Positions 36,562 to 46,152 of a stretch of DNA of 64,000 bases are shown in pieces. This DNA is from Verrucomicrobiales bacterium (lineage in GTDB: Bacteria; Verrucomicrobiota; Verrucomicrobiia; Verrucomicrobiales; DEV007): positions 1 through 64,000 of the forward strand of contig PAAG01000020.1 of NCBI GenBank assembly GCA_002698785.1, written 5' to 3'. Within the stretch, counting starts at the first letter, position 1, and every line of letters begins with the position of its first letter. The notes below the pieces were generated by a model. The model saw only the letters and a program-made list of their open reading frames with translations, did no database searches and was not told where the DNA came from. The position numbers and the translations under genes are program-made.

Positions 36562-37868
36562 CCACGACTAGCAGTCGCTTGGCGACGTCGATTTGGCCTG
36601 CGGCGCTTGTTCGGTGCTCCAGACCTGTCGTTGCGACGATTTTGACCGCCGCCGCCGCCTCTTTGCCTCTGACCGCGGTTACCCCGACGTCCTCCGCCCT
36701 GATTTTTGTCGGGGACATCCTGGAAATTCATCTCGAATCCCTCAATTTTCTCCGTTGGAATCTCCTTCTTCAGAAGGCGTTCGATGTCGCGAAGCAGGCC
36801 CCTTTCGTCGGAGCTGACAAGTGAGTGTGCAGAACCTTCTTCTCCCGCGCGACCTGTCCGACCAATACGGTGAACGTAGTCTTCCGGAACATTGGGAAGC
36901 TCGAAGTTCACCACGTAAGGGAGGCAACTAATATCGATACCGCGTGAAGCAACATCGGTTGCAACCAGCACTCGGACTTTTCCCGTCTTAAATCCGGCAA
37001 GCGCATTCGTCCGCGCACTCTGACTCTTGTTTCCGTGAATGGCCATCGAAGTGATGCCATCTGTTTCCAACTGCTTGGAAAGCCGATTGGCACCGTGCTT
37101 GGTTCGCGTGAAGACAAGAACCTGATTCCACTCGCGCTCATGAATGAGCCTTGAGAGCATCTTTCGTTTATCTGATTTTGCGACAGGATGAACGACCTGC
37201 GTCACCTTCTCAGCAGCAGTATTGCGACGAGCCACTTCGATGAGCTCAGGTTTGTGCAGAATGCCGTCTGCCAAATCTTTGATCTCATTCGAATACGTTG
37301 CCGAGAAAAGAAGATTCTGGCGCTTTGAGGGAAGTAGCTTCAGCACCCGGCGAATGTCGTGGATGAATCCCATGTCCAGCATGCGGTCGGCCTCATCGAG
37401 AATCAGGATATCAATGCCTGACAAATCTACCGTTCCTTGATTTGCGTGGTCAAGAAGTCGTCCGGGCGTTGCTACGAGGATATCAACTCCCTTGCGCAAT
37501 TGGTCGATCTGAGGATTGATCCCGACACCGCCGAAAATCACTGTTGAGTAGAGCTTTAGTCCCTTGCCATAGTTCCTGACGCTGTCGCCCACTTGGGCCG
37601 CCAATTCGCGGGTTGGAGTGAGAATGAGAGCGCGTGGAATGCGTCGAGTCTTCCGTCCTGGAACGGGCTGTCCCTTGGAAAGCCTCTGCAACATAGGAAG
37701 AGTAAACGCGGCGGTCTTTCCTGTCCCTGTCTGGGAACCTCCCATGAGGTCTCGTCCGGAAAGAATCACGGGAATGGCCTTGGCCTGAATTTGAGTAGGC
37801 TGCGTGTAACCTTTTGCTGTTACGGCGCGAGTAAGTTCGGCACAGAGGCCGAGATCATTAAATGACAT
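36558..37868 (-). CDS. rhlE: DEAD-box RNA helicase, RhlE type
   Basis: The product of about 436 residues has all DEAD-box motifs: the Q motif near GYTQPTQIQ, motif [10 protein letters not shown], Ia [43 protein letters not shown] and [14 protein letters not shown]-terminal basic and glycine/arginine-rich tail ([14 protein letters not shown]) is typical of the RhlE group and binds RNA. It remodels structured RNA in ribosome assembly or decay. The ATG at 37868 gives the usual MSFNDLGL start, and a start at 37910 adds an unlikely extension. A 330-bp leader with two hairpins separates it from the divergent sulfatase gene. Confidence 0.95.
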   Translation of the reverse strand: MSFNDLGLCAELTRAVTAKGYTQPTQIQAKAIPVILSGRDLMGGSQTGTGKTAAFTLPMLQRLSKGQPVPGRKTRRIPRALILTPTRELAAQVGDSVRNYGKGLKLYSTVIFGGVGINPQIDQLRKGVDILVATPGRLLDHANQGTVDLSGIDILILDEADRMLDMGFIHDIRRVLKLLPSKRQNLLFSATYSNEIKDLADGILHKPELIEVARRNTAAEKVTQVVHPVAKSDKRKMLSRLIHEREWNQVLVFTRTKHGANRLSKQLETDGITSMAIHGNKSQSARTNALAGFKTGKVRVLVATDVASRGIDISCLPYVVNFELPNVPEDYVHRIGRTGRAGEEGSAHSLVSSDERGLLRDIERLLKKEIPTEKIEGFEMNFQDVPDKNQGGGRRGNRGQRQRGGGGGQNRRNDRSGAPNKRRRPNRRRQATASRG

Positions 37869-38198
37869 ATAAGGTATTTTCTTTGGTGGATAGGAGGAGA
37901 ACACGTGCAAATCCGAAGCGGCCGAACAAAGCAGCAGAAATCGACAAGCAAATAGCGCTCGATGAATTCACGGGATGACACTGAAGAGTCGTCTTTTCCC
38001 TTCCCCCGATCTTGGGTTGGCGCTCATGATGTGCGCCACGAATCGAATGCGTGATTCGATTTAGACGTCGCTACAGGACATCACTTGTTCGATTCTGTCA
38101 AACGGTATCCCTATCGCACTCGATTGTGCCGTGTCGAACGATGGCATTGTTCTTGACCTCAATAGCGACTCGAAACACCGTGGAGCCTCCCCCGGGTA
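37869..38198. other. Intergenic region between rhlE and the first sulfatase
   Basis: This 330-bp stretch has no convincing gene. It contains two neighbouring perfect or near-perfect inverted repeats (38019-38037 and 38041-38061) and must hold the divergent promoters of the helicase and sulfatase genes. No clear -10/-35 pairs could be fixed. Long leaders are common for cold-regulated helicases, but nothing here proves this. Confidence 0.5.
38019..38061. repeat. Two adjacent inverted repeats
   Basis: GGCGC/GCGCC arms with inner CA/TG (38019-38037, one T-T mismatch) are followed three bases later by AATCGAAT/ATTCGATT around GCGTG (38041-38061, perfect). They lie about 150 bp from both flanking genes. 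They could be operators or RNA hairpins. No T-tract follows either one. Confidence 0.65.
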
Positions 38199-39599
38199 AT
38201 GAATTTTCAAATCCTCTTCTGTCTCCTCGCATTCTTTGGTCTTTGCGCCACCGCGCTGTCGGATGATCGTCCGAATATCGTTTATATCCTCTGCGATGAT
38301 CTTGGATATGGAGATCTGGGATGCTTTGGTCAGGACAAGATTCTTACTCCTGAGCTGGATCAGATGGCCGCCGAAGGGATGATCTTCACCCAGCATTATT
38401 CCGGCTCAACGGTTTGCGCCCCTTCCCGCTCCTGCCTGATGACAGGGCAACACACCGGGCATACTTACATGAGAGGAAATGGGAACTACTGGCTGCGACC
38501 GGACCCTCAGGACAAGACTGTGGCTTCTTATTTACAGGAGTCCGGATACCGCACCGCAATGATCGGTAAGTCCTGCACCAGCGGTGTTCCACCAGAAGAG
38601 TTTTCACAGCCGAACAAGAAAGGATTCGACCACTTCTTTGGAGTGTTGGGCCATAAGGAAGCACATCACTACCATCCTCCTCGCGTCTATAGAAATGGGG
38701 AAGCGATCGATCTTCCCGGGAATCACGAGCATGAAGGCGACAACTTCGCGCCCGATCTCTTCCTGAAAGAAGCAAAAGAGTGGATTGAAATGGAATCCGA
38801 AACCGAAGAGCCATTCTTTCTCCTCTACTCGGCTCCTGCGCCACATGCTTCGTTAAGCGCACCCGAGGAATGGATCGCCAAGTATCGCGGAGAGTTTCCC
38901 GAACGCGAGGTAGTCCAGAAACATTACCGAAGCACCAATGAGCCGAACGCCACTTTCGCCGCGATGGTTAGCCGGCTCGACTGGGAGGTAGGTCAGTTGA
39001 TTGATACATTGAGAGCCTGCAACCTGGATGAAAACACGGTCGTCATCTTCACCTCCGACAATGGAGCTCAGTCTGCTGGTGGACACAGCGAGAATGACTT
39101 CAATTCCTCAGGCCCACTTCGAGGCGAAAAACGTGACATGTATGAAGGCGGTATCCGCACGCCATTCATCGTTCGCTGGCCGAGTGTGATTCCGGGAGGC
39201 ACGAAGAGCGATCACATTTCCGCCTTCTGGGATTTTCTTCCTACCGCCTGCGAACTGGCAGGAGTCGCCCCCCCAAAAGGGATAGATGGCATCAGCTATG
39301 CCCCGACTCTCCTCCAGAACCCCGATGAACAAAAGCAACACGACTACCTCTATTGGGAATTCTTCGAGAAAGGTGGAAAACGCGCTGTTCGGATGGGCGA
39401 CTGGAAAGCTGTTCAGAATGATGTCATCAAAACCGAGGGAAAGAGCCCCATCGAACTCTATGATATCAAAAACGATCTCGACGAGTCGGAGAACATTGCG
39501 GATCAACACCCAAAGATTGTAGAAAAAGCCCGCAACCTCTTTCAAACGGCACGCACAAGAAGTCCAATCGAGAAGTTCAACTTTCCCGACAACCCGTAA
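38199..39599 (+). CDS. Secreted sulfatase (first of three)
   Basis: The 466-residue S1-type sulfatase has a signal peptide (MNFQILFCLLAFFGLCATALS) followed by NIVYILCDDLGYGDLGCFGQ with metal-binding aspartates, the formylglycine motif VCAPSRSCLMTGQ (C73-R77), and VIFTSDNGAQSAGGH with the second aspartate-asparagine pair. It hydrolyses sulfate esters, here probably of an algal or host polysaccharide in the periplasm. C73 must be turned into formylglycine by a maturase, which is not in this window. It starts a three-sulfatase run, with 15 bp to the next gene. The exact subfamily is not determined. Confidence 0.95.
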   Translation: MNFQILFCLLAFFGLCATALSDDRPNIVYILCDDLGYGDLGCFGQDKILTPELDQMAAEGMIFTQHYSGSTVCAPSRSCLMTGQHTGHTYMRGNGNYWLRPDPQDKTVASYLQESGYRTAMIGKSCTSGVPPEEFSQPNKKGFDHFFGVLGHKEAHHYHPPRVYRNGEAIDLPGNHEHEGDNFAPDLFLKEAKEWIEMESETEEPFFLLYSAPAPHASLSAPEEWIAKYRGEFPEREVVQKHYRSTNEPNATFAAMVSRLDWEVGQLIDTLRACNLDENTVVIFTSDNGAQSAGGHSENDFNSSGPLRGEKRDMYEGGIRTPFIVRWPSVIPGGTKSDHISAFWDFLPTACELAGVAPPKGIDGISYAPTLLQNPDEQKQHDYLYWEFFEKGGKRAVRMGDWKAVQNDVIKTEGKSPIELYDIKNDLDESENIADQHPKIVEKARNLFQTARTRSPIEKFNFPDNP

Positions 39600-39614
39600 G
39601 TCCCCTGCCCTGAG

Positions 39615-41045
39615 ATGCTTCGATCATTTTTTACTCTCTTCATTCTCTGCTCGATCTCCGTCTATTCCGGGGCGGAAGAAAAGCTCAACGTCCTGTTCAT
39701 CGCTGCCGATGACATGAACTGCGATCTGGGTGTCTACGGAGATCCTCTGGTCAAAACGCCAAACCTCGATCGGCTCGCGAAAATGGGAGTGCGTTTCGAC
39801 AATGCCTATTGCCAGCAGCCTCTCTGCGGCCCGAGCCGTGCCAGCATCATGACTGGGCTACGGCCCGACACGCTCGATATGCACACGCTGGCGCATGAGT
39901 TGCGAAAGAAGAATCCCGATGTCGTCACGCTCGGCCAGCTTTTCCGGAACAACGGCTATTTCTCCGCTCGCGCAGGAAAGATCTATCACTACGGCAACCC
40001 TTCTCAAATCGGCACCGATGCGAACGACGATCCGGAAACATGGGACGAGCGCTACAACCCTGCCGGAATCGACAAGACACAGGAAGACAAGATCAACCGC
40101 TGCAATGACGGGAAAGGTCTCGGCATTTCCATGGCTTGGTGGGGCCCTGATTCTGCTGACGAAGAACACACCGATGGCATGGTCGCTTCCAGGATTGTCG
40201 ATCTGATCAAAGCAAAGAAGGACGAGCCTTTCTTTCTGGCTGCTGGATTCTTCAATCCCCATTGTCCCTACGTCGCGCCGAAGAAGTATTTCGACATGTA
40301 TCCATTGGAACAGATCACCATGCCCGATCTGGACGAAGCGAAGAAAGACCTGGAAGACGTTCCGCCCATGGCGATCCAGCGCGATACGAAGAACTGGCCC
40401 TATTACTTCAAGAATGTCACCGTTGAGGAGGCTCGAAAATGCAAGCAGGCCTACTATGCTTGCAACACCTTCGTCGATGCTCAGGTCGGGCGCCTCCTTG
40501 ATGCGCTTGAGGAGAATGGACTGATGGAAAAGACGATAATCGTTTTCTGGTCTGACCACGGATACTTTCTTGGTGAAAAGGGACTCTGGTATAAGCGAAA
40601 GGCATTCGAAAGGTCCGCCCGGATGCCAATTATTGTCGCTGCGCCAGGATTCTCTGGTGGCCTATCCTCCTCCAAGCCAGTCGAGCTTCTCGATCTATAT
40701 CCGACTCTTGCAGATCTGGCTGGACTGAGCGCTCCCGGCAATCTCGAAGGACTATCGCTCCGGCCACTACTTACCGATCCACAATCCTCAGACTGGACCA
40801 AACCCGCGATCACTCAGATCTGGCACACCCCGAAAGCATGGGGCTATTCGATACGGACAGAGCGATGGCGTTACACCGAATGGCTCGAAGGAAAAGCGGG
40901 GCGGGAACTCTACGATCATGAGGGTGATCCTGAAGAGATCACAAATCTCGCAAACGATCCTGAATACTCGAACACCGTCACTGAACTCTCAGCAAAGCTT
41001 AAACCCTACATTAAACTAAAACCTCACAAGCGTGAGGATTCCTAA
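39615..41045 (+). CDS. Secreted sulfatase, iduronate-2-sulfatase-like (second of three)
   Basis: The 476-residue protein has a signal peptide, the metal-binding NVLFIAADDMNCDLGVYGD, the active-site motif LCGPSRASIMTGLRPDT (C71-R75), and the late region VFWSDHGYFLGEKGLWYKR. The DDMNCDLG and DHGYFLGEKGLW patterns are shared with iduronate-2-sulfatases. It should remove sulfate from a uronic-acid-containing or related glycan. The neighbouring sulfatases differ widely in sequence, so this is not a recent duplication but a set for different sulfate positions. The 3' end reaches 20 bp before the next gene. Confidence 0.94.
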   Translation: MLRSFFTLFILCSISVYSGAEEKLNVLFIAADDMNCDLGVYGDPLVKTPNLDRLAKMGVRFDNAYCQQPLCGPSRASIMTGLRPDTLDMHTLAHELRKKNPDVVTLGQLFRNNGYFSARAGKIYHYGNPSQIGTDANDDPETWDERYNPAGIDKTQEDKINRCNDGKGLGISMAWWGPDSADEEHTDGMVASRIVDLIKAKKDEPFFLAAGFFNPHCPYVAPKKYFDMYPLEQITMPDLDEAKKDLEDVPPMAIQRDTKNWPYYFKNVTVEEARKCKQAYYACNTFVDAQVGRLLDALEENGLMEKTIIVFWSDHGYFLGEKGLWYKRKAFERSARMPIIVAAPGFSGGLSSSKPVELLDLYPTLADLAGLSAPGNLEGLSLRPLLTDPQSSDWTKPAITQIWHTPKAWGYSIRTERWRYTEWLEGKAGRELYDHEGDPEEITNLANDPEYSNTVTELSAKLKPYIKLKPHKREDS

Positions 41046-41064
41046 GCCCCTCCTTTTCAATCTC

Positions 41065-42465
41065 ATGAGACTGGTTTCTACATTTCTATTTCTACTCTGC
41101 TTTATCTCCAGCGCTTATGCGGAGCGCCCTGTTGGGGAGAAGCCTAATGTCATACTCATCATGGCGGACGACGTCAGCTGGGAGGCTTTCAGTTGCTATG
41201 GAGCGGAAGACTACAAAACCCCGCACATCGATAAGCTGGCAGCCAATGGCATCCAGTTCATGCATTGCTACTCGACGCCGATCTGCACAACCTCGCGGGT
41301 TCAGCTGATGACGGGAAAATACAACTTCCGGAACTACACGCATTTCGGATACCTCAGCCCGAAGGAGAAGACCTTTGGGAATCTGATGAAGGAAGCGGGA
41401 TATAAAACCGCCATCGCCGGGAAATGGCAGCTCAACGGGCTCTACAATGAGCTTCCTGGTCACAAGAACCGATCCCGCCCTATCATGGCGGGCTTCGATG
41501 AGTATTGCCTCTGGCAGCTTACCAAGGAGAAGACAAAAAACGATGGTGAGAGATTCTGGAGCCCACCTCTCGAAATGAACGGCAAGATGTATACGAAGAA
41601 GGACAACGCCGACAAGTACGGCCCTGATATTCTCACCGACTTTGTGTGCGATTACATGGATCGGAACCAGGAAGACCCTTTCTTCGTCTACTACCCGATG
41701 GTTCTCGTCCACAATCCCTTTGTCCCAACTCCGGACACCATCGGTGACGCTCCGAGAGACCACTCGGCCAACAAGCAGCCGAAGGGCAAGGGAGCGGCTA
41801 AAGAGAACTTCGTCGCCATGGTTCAATACATGGACAAGTTGATCGGCAAAATCGTAACCAAAGTCGACGACCTCGGCCTATCAGAAAACACGATCATCAT
41901 GTTCACTGCCGATAACGGAACAAACCGTTCCATCACCTCCCGGTGGAATGGAATGGATATCCAAGGCGGAAAAGGCGGTATGACTAATATGGGCACTCAT
42001 GTTCCCTTCGTTGCTTCATGGAAGGGACAAACTCCTTCTGGAACCAAGACCGAGGATCTCGTCGACTTTAGTGACTTTTACCCAACCTTGGCTGCTGCTG
42101 CGGGAATCTCGATTAAGGACGAAAAGAATCTTGATGGTGTGAGTTTTCTGCCGCAATTGCAAGGCAAGCCCGGCACCCCTCGGGACTGGGTCTTTTGTCA
42201 CTACCAGCCGTATTGGAACGCAGAACCAGGCCAGTTCGTCCGAAACCGGGAATACAAGCTCTATCGGACAGGTGACTTCTACAATGTTCCCAATGATTTG
42301 AGAGAAGAGAATACCCTTGAGCCCTCGGCCTCAGAGAAGGTCTACGCAGAATTGAACAGTTTCCTTGAAGCTGCCCCTCCCGCTCCGACCGAAAAGGCTG
42401 ACAAGAATACAAAAGAACGCCCACTGTATCCTGCGTGGGAGCTGTTCGAAGAACCAGGTGACTGA
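41065..42465 (+). CDS. Secreted sulfatase with CTTSR active site (third of three)
   Basis: The product of about 466 residues has a signal peptide (MRLVSTFLFLLCFISSAYA), then NVILIMADDVSWEAFSCYGA and the active-site motif ICTTSRVQLMTGKYN with C74. Here the usual proline of CxPSR is threonine, a variant also seen in other planctomycete-type sulfatases. The late metal site is MFTADNGTNRS. I chose the ATG at 41065 because it gives a clean signal; a GTG at 41032 would overlap the preceding stop. It ends the sulfatase run and converges with a universal-stress gene whose stop is adjacent. Confidence 0.92.
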   Translation: MRLVSTFLFLLCFISSAYAERPVGEKPNVILIMADDVSWEAFSCYGAEDYKTPHIDKLAANGIQFMHCYSTPICTTSRVQLMTGKYNFRNYTHFGYLSPKEKTFGNLMKEAGYKTAIAGKWQLNGLYNELPGHKNRSRPIMAGFDEYCLWQLTKEKTKNDGERFWSPPLEMNGKMYTKKDNADKYGPDILTDFVCDYMDRNQEDPFFVYYPMVLVHNPFVPTPDTIGDAPRDHSANKQPKGKGAAKENFVAMVQYMDKLIGKIVTKVDDLGLSENTIIMFTADNGTNRSITSRWNGMDIQGGKGGMTNMGTHVPFVASWKGQTPSGTKTEDLVDFSDFYPTLAAAAGISIKDEKNLDGVSFLPQLQGKPGTPRDWVFCHYQPYWNAEPGQFVRNREYKLYRTGDFYNVPNDLREENTLEPSASEKVYAELNSFLEAAPPAPTEKADKNTKERPLYPAWELFEEPGD

Positions 42466-43308
42466 TCAGTGGGAGATCAATAGTGGCTTTGTGCCTCGCG
42501 AGAGTAGCTCTTTTGTAAAGCTGCCGACGAAGAAATCCTTTATGGGTTTCCGGGAATGAATTCCCGCAACGATAAGATCGACATCCGCGACTATCCCTTC
42601 ATCCACTGCAGCATCGACCGGCAAATCGCTGGCGATGGTCTCTACGTTTTCAATTCCGTGGGATTGCAGCAATTCCGTCGCGCTACGTAGTAAAAACTCG
42701 GCCTTTTCCTTCTCAGTATCGGCGACGAGCACCTTCACTTTCAAATCGAAGGGAGCCGCGAACAGAATGAAATCGTGCAACGCTCTGGCGGAAGACAAGC
42801 TCCCGTCGAAACAGACTAACACACTCTCCAGTTTCTCCATTCCTTCAGCGGGAACCGCAAGAATGGGAGTCACTGCTTTGTCGAGAATCTCAGAAAGGCA
42901 CTCTCCCTGCTCTCCCCTTGTTTCGAAGTGAAACGCCGTTTCGTGGCCGGTGATGACCAAGTCGAAGAAGATCGAAGATTCGAGGAGCTTCTCGGCAGGA
43001 ACACCTTCGTATTCGGTTTCGGTGTGGGTTATACCGGCCGTCTCACAGGTATGTGCGAATCTGTTTTTGCACTCTTCGAGAATGTGGTCCGCGTGCTTCA
43101 CTTTGGCATGCACGGCATCAATCATCATTGGGTAATAGGGGCCCATTGCAGGAACGAGGCTGGAGCGGATCTCGTGAGAGTCGAGTACAGCAACGCCGGC
43201 GACAATAGATTCATGTTTCTTCGCAATAAGGCAGGCCGTCTCAGTTGCTGCCGCAGTGAACACCGATGGATCGAGTGGAACAAGAATTCGTTGAATGGGG
43301 GCCTTCAT
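42466..43308 (-). CDS. Universal stress protein with two UspA domains
   Basis: The 280-residue protein contains two tandem UspA domains. The first starts RILVPLDPSVFTAAATE and the second ESVLVCFDGSLSSARALHDF. The second ends with a G-rich nucleotide-loop region, VAGIHSRKPIKDFFVGSFTKELLSRG, resembling the ATP-binding G-x2-G-x9-G-S type in reduced form. It should be a cytoplasmic stress or energy-state protein. It is divergent from a single-domain UspA gene 138 bp away, which suggests joint regulation. Confidence 0.92.
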   Translation of the reverse strand: MKAPIQRILVPLDPSVFTAAATETACLIAKKHESIVAGVAVLDSHEIRSSLVPAMGPYYPMMIDAVHAKVKHADHILEECKNRFAHTCETAGITHTETEYEGVPAEKLLESSIFFDLVITGHETAFHFETRGEQGECLSEILDKAVTPILAVPAEGMEKLESVLVCFDGSLSSARALHDFILFAAPFDLKVKVLVADTEKEKAEFLLRSATELLQSHGIENVETIASDLPVDAAVDEGIVADVDLIVAGIHSRKPIKDFFVGSFTKELLSRGTKPLLISH

Positions 43309-43446
43309 ATCAGAACAATATCAGAAATCGATTTCCAGCACTCTCCAATTCTTGCGTTTTGATATGCGAAAATTGCGTCACATAGTAGCCGATTTGGGTA
43401 ACGGTTGTGTCTGGTTCGAAGCCGGAGAATCTGCTAACATAATCCA

Positions 43447-43911
43447 ATGAAAAATCTGGCACTTGCGATCGATTTTAACGAAGAAACCGATGATATCGTC
43501 AGTTTCGCTCAGGAACTTGCTCATTCGACTGGGGCAGCATTGCATCTAGTGCATATCTTCCCTCCGGAGCCAGAGACGATAGCCCTGACACCTTACGTCT
43601 ACCCGATGCCAATCGGCATAGAGGAAGTTCAGGCCCATGATGAACTCATCAAGGCAGAGCGGGAAGACCTCATTGCAATTGTGGACCGGCTGAAATCCAG
43701 TGGTCTAGAGGCTACTGGCCACATGAAGCCTTCTCAGCTTGATATTCCTGCGGCCATCCTTGATTTCGCATCAGAGGAAAAATGCGAACTCCTGCTTATC
43801 GGAACACATCGCCCCGGGAGGCTGGAGCGCCTCGTCTTAGGAAGCACTACGGAATCAATTATCCGAAAAGCAGATATCCCGGTTCTCGTGATTCCTCGCC
43901 ACAAGGAATGA
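43447..43911 (+). CDS. Universal stress protein, single UspA domain
   Basis: The 154-residue protein is a single UspA domain starting MKNLALAIDFNEETDDIVSF, with the nucleotide-binding loop GTHRPGRLERLVLGSTTESII followed by the final strand IPVLVIP. The G-x2-G and GS/T residues needed for ATP binding are in place. Such proteins help cells survive starvation, low oxygen or other stress. It lies just upstream of the PAS sensor kinase on the same strand (80 bp), so it may belong to that regulon, as is common for Usp genes near oxygen- or redox-sensing kinases. The latter is inference. Confidence 0.93.
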   Translation: MKNLALAIDFNEETDDIVSFAQELAHSTGAALHLVHIFPPEPETIALTPYVYPMPIGIEEVQAHDELIKAEREDLIAIVDRLKSSGLEATGHMKPSQLDIPAAILDFASEEKCELLLIGTHRPGRLERLVLGSTTESIIRKADIPVLVIPRHKE

Positions 43912-43991
43912 TTCAGGTGTAGTATACCCTAGTGAAGTGTGCGCCCTCTGGATGTCAAGGAGGGGGGGCGTTCTGACAGAATTCTCAGAAA

Positions 43992-45362
43992 ATGGAAACT
44001 CGATACAGGGACGTAATCGAATCTATCCCGAGCGCGATTCTTGTTTCCGACTCAAGAGGAAGAATCATTTTGGCGAACAAAAGAGCGGTCAGCCTTTTTG
44101 GTTATTCACGCGACGAATTCGAAGCGCTGAATATTGAAGATCTGATAAACCCTGCGAAGCGTGAATCGCATGTTGCCAAGCGAGCTGAATTCTCGAAATC
44201 GCCGAGCGTTCGCGTGATGGGAGAACGACAGGAGTTGAGCGCGATGAGGAAAGATGGAACAGAGTTTCCCGCCGAGATCGGCTTATCTCCACTTTCCGAA
44301 CCGGCAACCGGATTTGTAGTCAGTTCCGTCCATGACATTTCTTCAAGAAAGCGAACAGAGCGACAGCTTCGGAATAATGCAAGACTCTTGGAGTTTCACG
44401 CTGTTATTCTCGATAACGTCTATGATGCCGTCTTTTTCGTTGATGGCGATTCCCGAGTTGGGCAATGGAATCTGGGAGCGGAAAGGCTTTTCGGCATCAC
44501 CTCAGGAGAGGCTCTCGGTGTTTCATTGGACGAATTGGTGCCTTTGGCAGGCTCATCGCTGAGTTCGCTGCTCCCCGCACCGGGGAACAAAAACTTTGTG
44601 GAGTCTGAAATCCGTCTAAATCGCATTGATTCCGAGGAAATGTATTTGCGAATCCGCTCAAGCAGACTGGGAAAAGGAAAGGTCCTGGGCACAATCTATT
44701 GTGCGATCGATATTACTGAACAGAGAAAAATCGAGGCCGAGCTGACTCGAGTAGCGGAAGAAGAGCAACAGAGAATCGGTCGTGATATTCATGACGATCT
44801 CTGTTCCCAGCTCTCTGGAATCGGGTGCATGATCAAAGCCCTGGAAACACAGTTCAGGGAATCCCATGAGAAGGAGGCTACCCTCATGGAGAGCATATCA
44901 GAGATGGTTGCAGCAGCGGGAGTAAAAGCACGTGAGATCGCTCGCGGATTGAATCCTGAGGCTCTCTTGCGAGATGGCCTCGCAGAAGCGATACGCGAGT
45001 ATGCGGCTCAGCAGAGAGAGATTTACGACGTCGAAATATCGGTCAACGATAAGATCAACGAGCGAGAATTGGAGTCACTCAGTCGGGAAACTGCTACACA
45101 GCTGTTTCGCATAGCCCAGGAAGCCATTTCTAATGCAGTCCGTCACAGCGGTGCCGAATCGATCGAGTTAAGTCTAAGTGAGGCCGACGGTGCAATTGTT
45201 CTGTCGATCAGCGACAATGGTCGCGGCATCCAGGAAAGCAGAATTTCGGCGGGCATGGGATTGACGACAATGCAGCGAAGAGCGGATTTAATTGGAGCAT
45301 CGTTCGATATTCATACGACACCTGCTTCGGGCACCACTATCCAGTGCATTTTGCCTAGATGA
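43992..45362 (+). CDS. Cytosolic PAS-PAS sensor histidine kinase, NarX/HisKA_3 type
   Basis: The 456-residue kinase has no membrane segment. It contains a PAS domain (about 8-115, IPSAILVSDSRGRIILAN), a second PAS (about 130-245), a HisKA_3 dimerisation domain with the phosphoacceptor H267 in GRDIHDDLCSQLSG, and a C-terminal HATPase domain ending ISAGMGLTTMQRRADLIGA. This is the NarL-partner class. The signal is probably cytoplasmic, such as oxygen, redox or a small ligand in the PAS pocket. The stop overlaps the response-regulator start by four bases, so the two form one operon. The ATG at 43992 is the first good start. Confidence 0.94.
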   Translation: METRYRDVIESIPSAILVSDSRGRIILANKRAVSLFGYSRDEFEALNIEDLINPAKRESHVAKRAEFSKSPSVRVMGERQELSAMRKDGTEFPAEIGLSPLSEPATGFVVSSVHDISSRKRTERQLRNNARLLEFHAVILDNVYDAVFFVDGDSRVGQWNLGAERLFGITSGEALGVSLDELVPLAGSSLSSLLPAPGNKNFVESEIRLNRIDSEEMYLRIRSSRLGKGKVLGTIYCAIDITEQRKIEAELTRVAEEEQQRIGRDIHDDLCSQLSGIGCMIKALETQFRESHEKEATLMESISEMVAAAGVKAREIARGLNPEALLRDGLAEAIREYAAQQREIYDVEISVNDKINERELESLSRETATQLFRIAQEAISNAVRHSGAESIELSLSEADGAIVLSISDNGRGIQESRISAGMGLTTMQRRADLIGASFDIHTTPASGTTIQCILPR

Positions 45363-46012
45363 CTACTGAAGCACCCTCACGGATCTTGATTGTGGACGAC
45401 CATCCGGTAATGCGTCTCGGATTAAAATCTCTTGTCGAAGTGGAAAGCAATCTAGAGGTTGTGGCGGAGGCAGGAACCGCCACCAAGGGATTGGAATACG
45501 TGAAGAATTTGCCCGATTTGGACCTTGCTATCATTGATGTAGCTCTCCCTGATCGTAGTGGTCTGGAACTTCTCAAAGATATCAGAATTGAACGCCCTGA
45601 TCTGAAATGTCTCGTGATTTCTTCCCATGATGAGGATGTCTATGCCGAGCGAGTTCTGCGAGCAGGCGGACGTGGATATGTCATGAAAGACAAAGCTCCG
45701 GAGCAGTTGATCGAAGCAATAACGCAGGTGCTCGGCGGTGGTGTTTTTCTCAGCCCGGCGATGACAACGCAATTGATGGAACAATTCGCCGGAGGCAAGT
45801 ATGGTTCGGCAGTATCGACGCTCACTGACCGTGAATTGGAAGTGTTCCGAGCCATGGGCGAAGGAAAGTCATCGAGGGAAATTGCAGGTGCACTAAACAT
45901 CAGCATTCGAACAGTCGATGCACACCGGACCCACATCAAAGAAAAGCTCGGGGTCGGTGATGCCGCTGAATTGACTTACTTTGCAATTCGGTGGGTCGAA
46001 TCCCAAGTTTAA
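45359..46012 (+). CDS. Response regulator, NarL/LuxR family
   Basis: The 217-residue protein has a receiver domain with RILIVDDHPVMRLGL, phosphorylation site D60 in AIIDVALPDRSG and the conserved lysine in VMKDKAP. A LuxR-type helix-turn-helix follows (about 150-200) with LTDRELEVFRAMGEGKSSRE and VDAHRTHIKEKLG. It is phosphorylated by the kinase encoded just upstream and binds DNA as a dimer. Targets are not known, but a perfect 25-bp palindrome 17 bp after its stop is a candidate site, as are the nearby stress-protein genes. Confidence 0.96.
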   Translation: MTTEAPSRILIVDDHPVMRLGLKSLVEVESNLEVVAEAGTATKGLEYVKNLPDLDLAIIDVALPDRSGLELLKDIRIERPDLKCLVISSHDEDVYAERVLRAGGRGYVMKDKAPEQLIEAITQVLGGGVFLSPAMTTQLMEQFAGGKYGSAVSTLTDRELEVFRAMGEGKSSREIAGALNISIRTVDAHRTHIKEKLGVGDAAELTYFAIRWVESQV

Positions 46013-46028
46013 TTGCCGAAAGCCGATC

Positions 46029-46053
46029 GGTCGTACGAAAATTTCGTACGACC
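46029..46053. promoter_or_regulatory. Perfect 25-bp palindrome, possible operator
   Basis: Arms GGTCGTACGAAA and TTTCGTACGACC flank a single A. Within it the 8-bp palindrome TCGTACGA occurs twice (46031-46038 and 46044-46051), giving a 13-bp period. It lies between the response-regulator stop and the PocR-AraC gene start. The spacing suits a dimeric DNA-binding protein better than a terminator, since no T-tract follows. Confidence 0.65.
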
Positions 46054-46152
46054 ACCTGTGTCCGGGTACCAACGAAGAATCGTGCTCAAAGCGAATAGGC
46101 AGCATCGCGGTCAGAGCTAGCTTGTACGTGTGTTAGCCCCCGGACCTCTCAG

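Noticed and set aside
39858-40559. Antisense open frame inside the second sulfatase
   Set aside because: Same reason: the sense strand encodes a complete sulfatase.
41092-41826. Antisense open frame inside the third sulfatase
   Set aside because: The sulfatase has all active-site motifs on the other strand, and the antisense product looks random.
43942-43970. GC-rich hairpin between the Usp gene and the PAS kinase
   Set aside because: Pairing depends on wobble and bulged G residues and no T-tract follows, so I do not call it a terminator.
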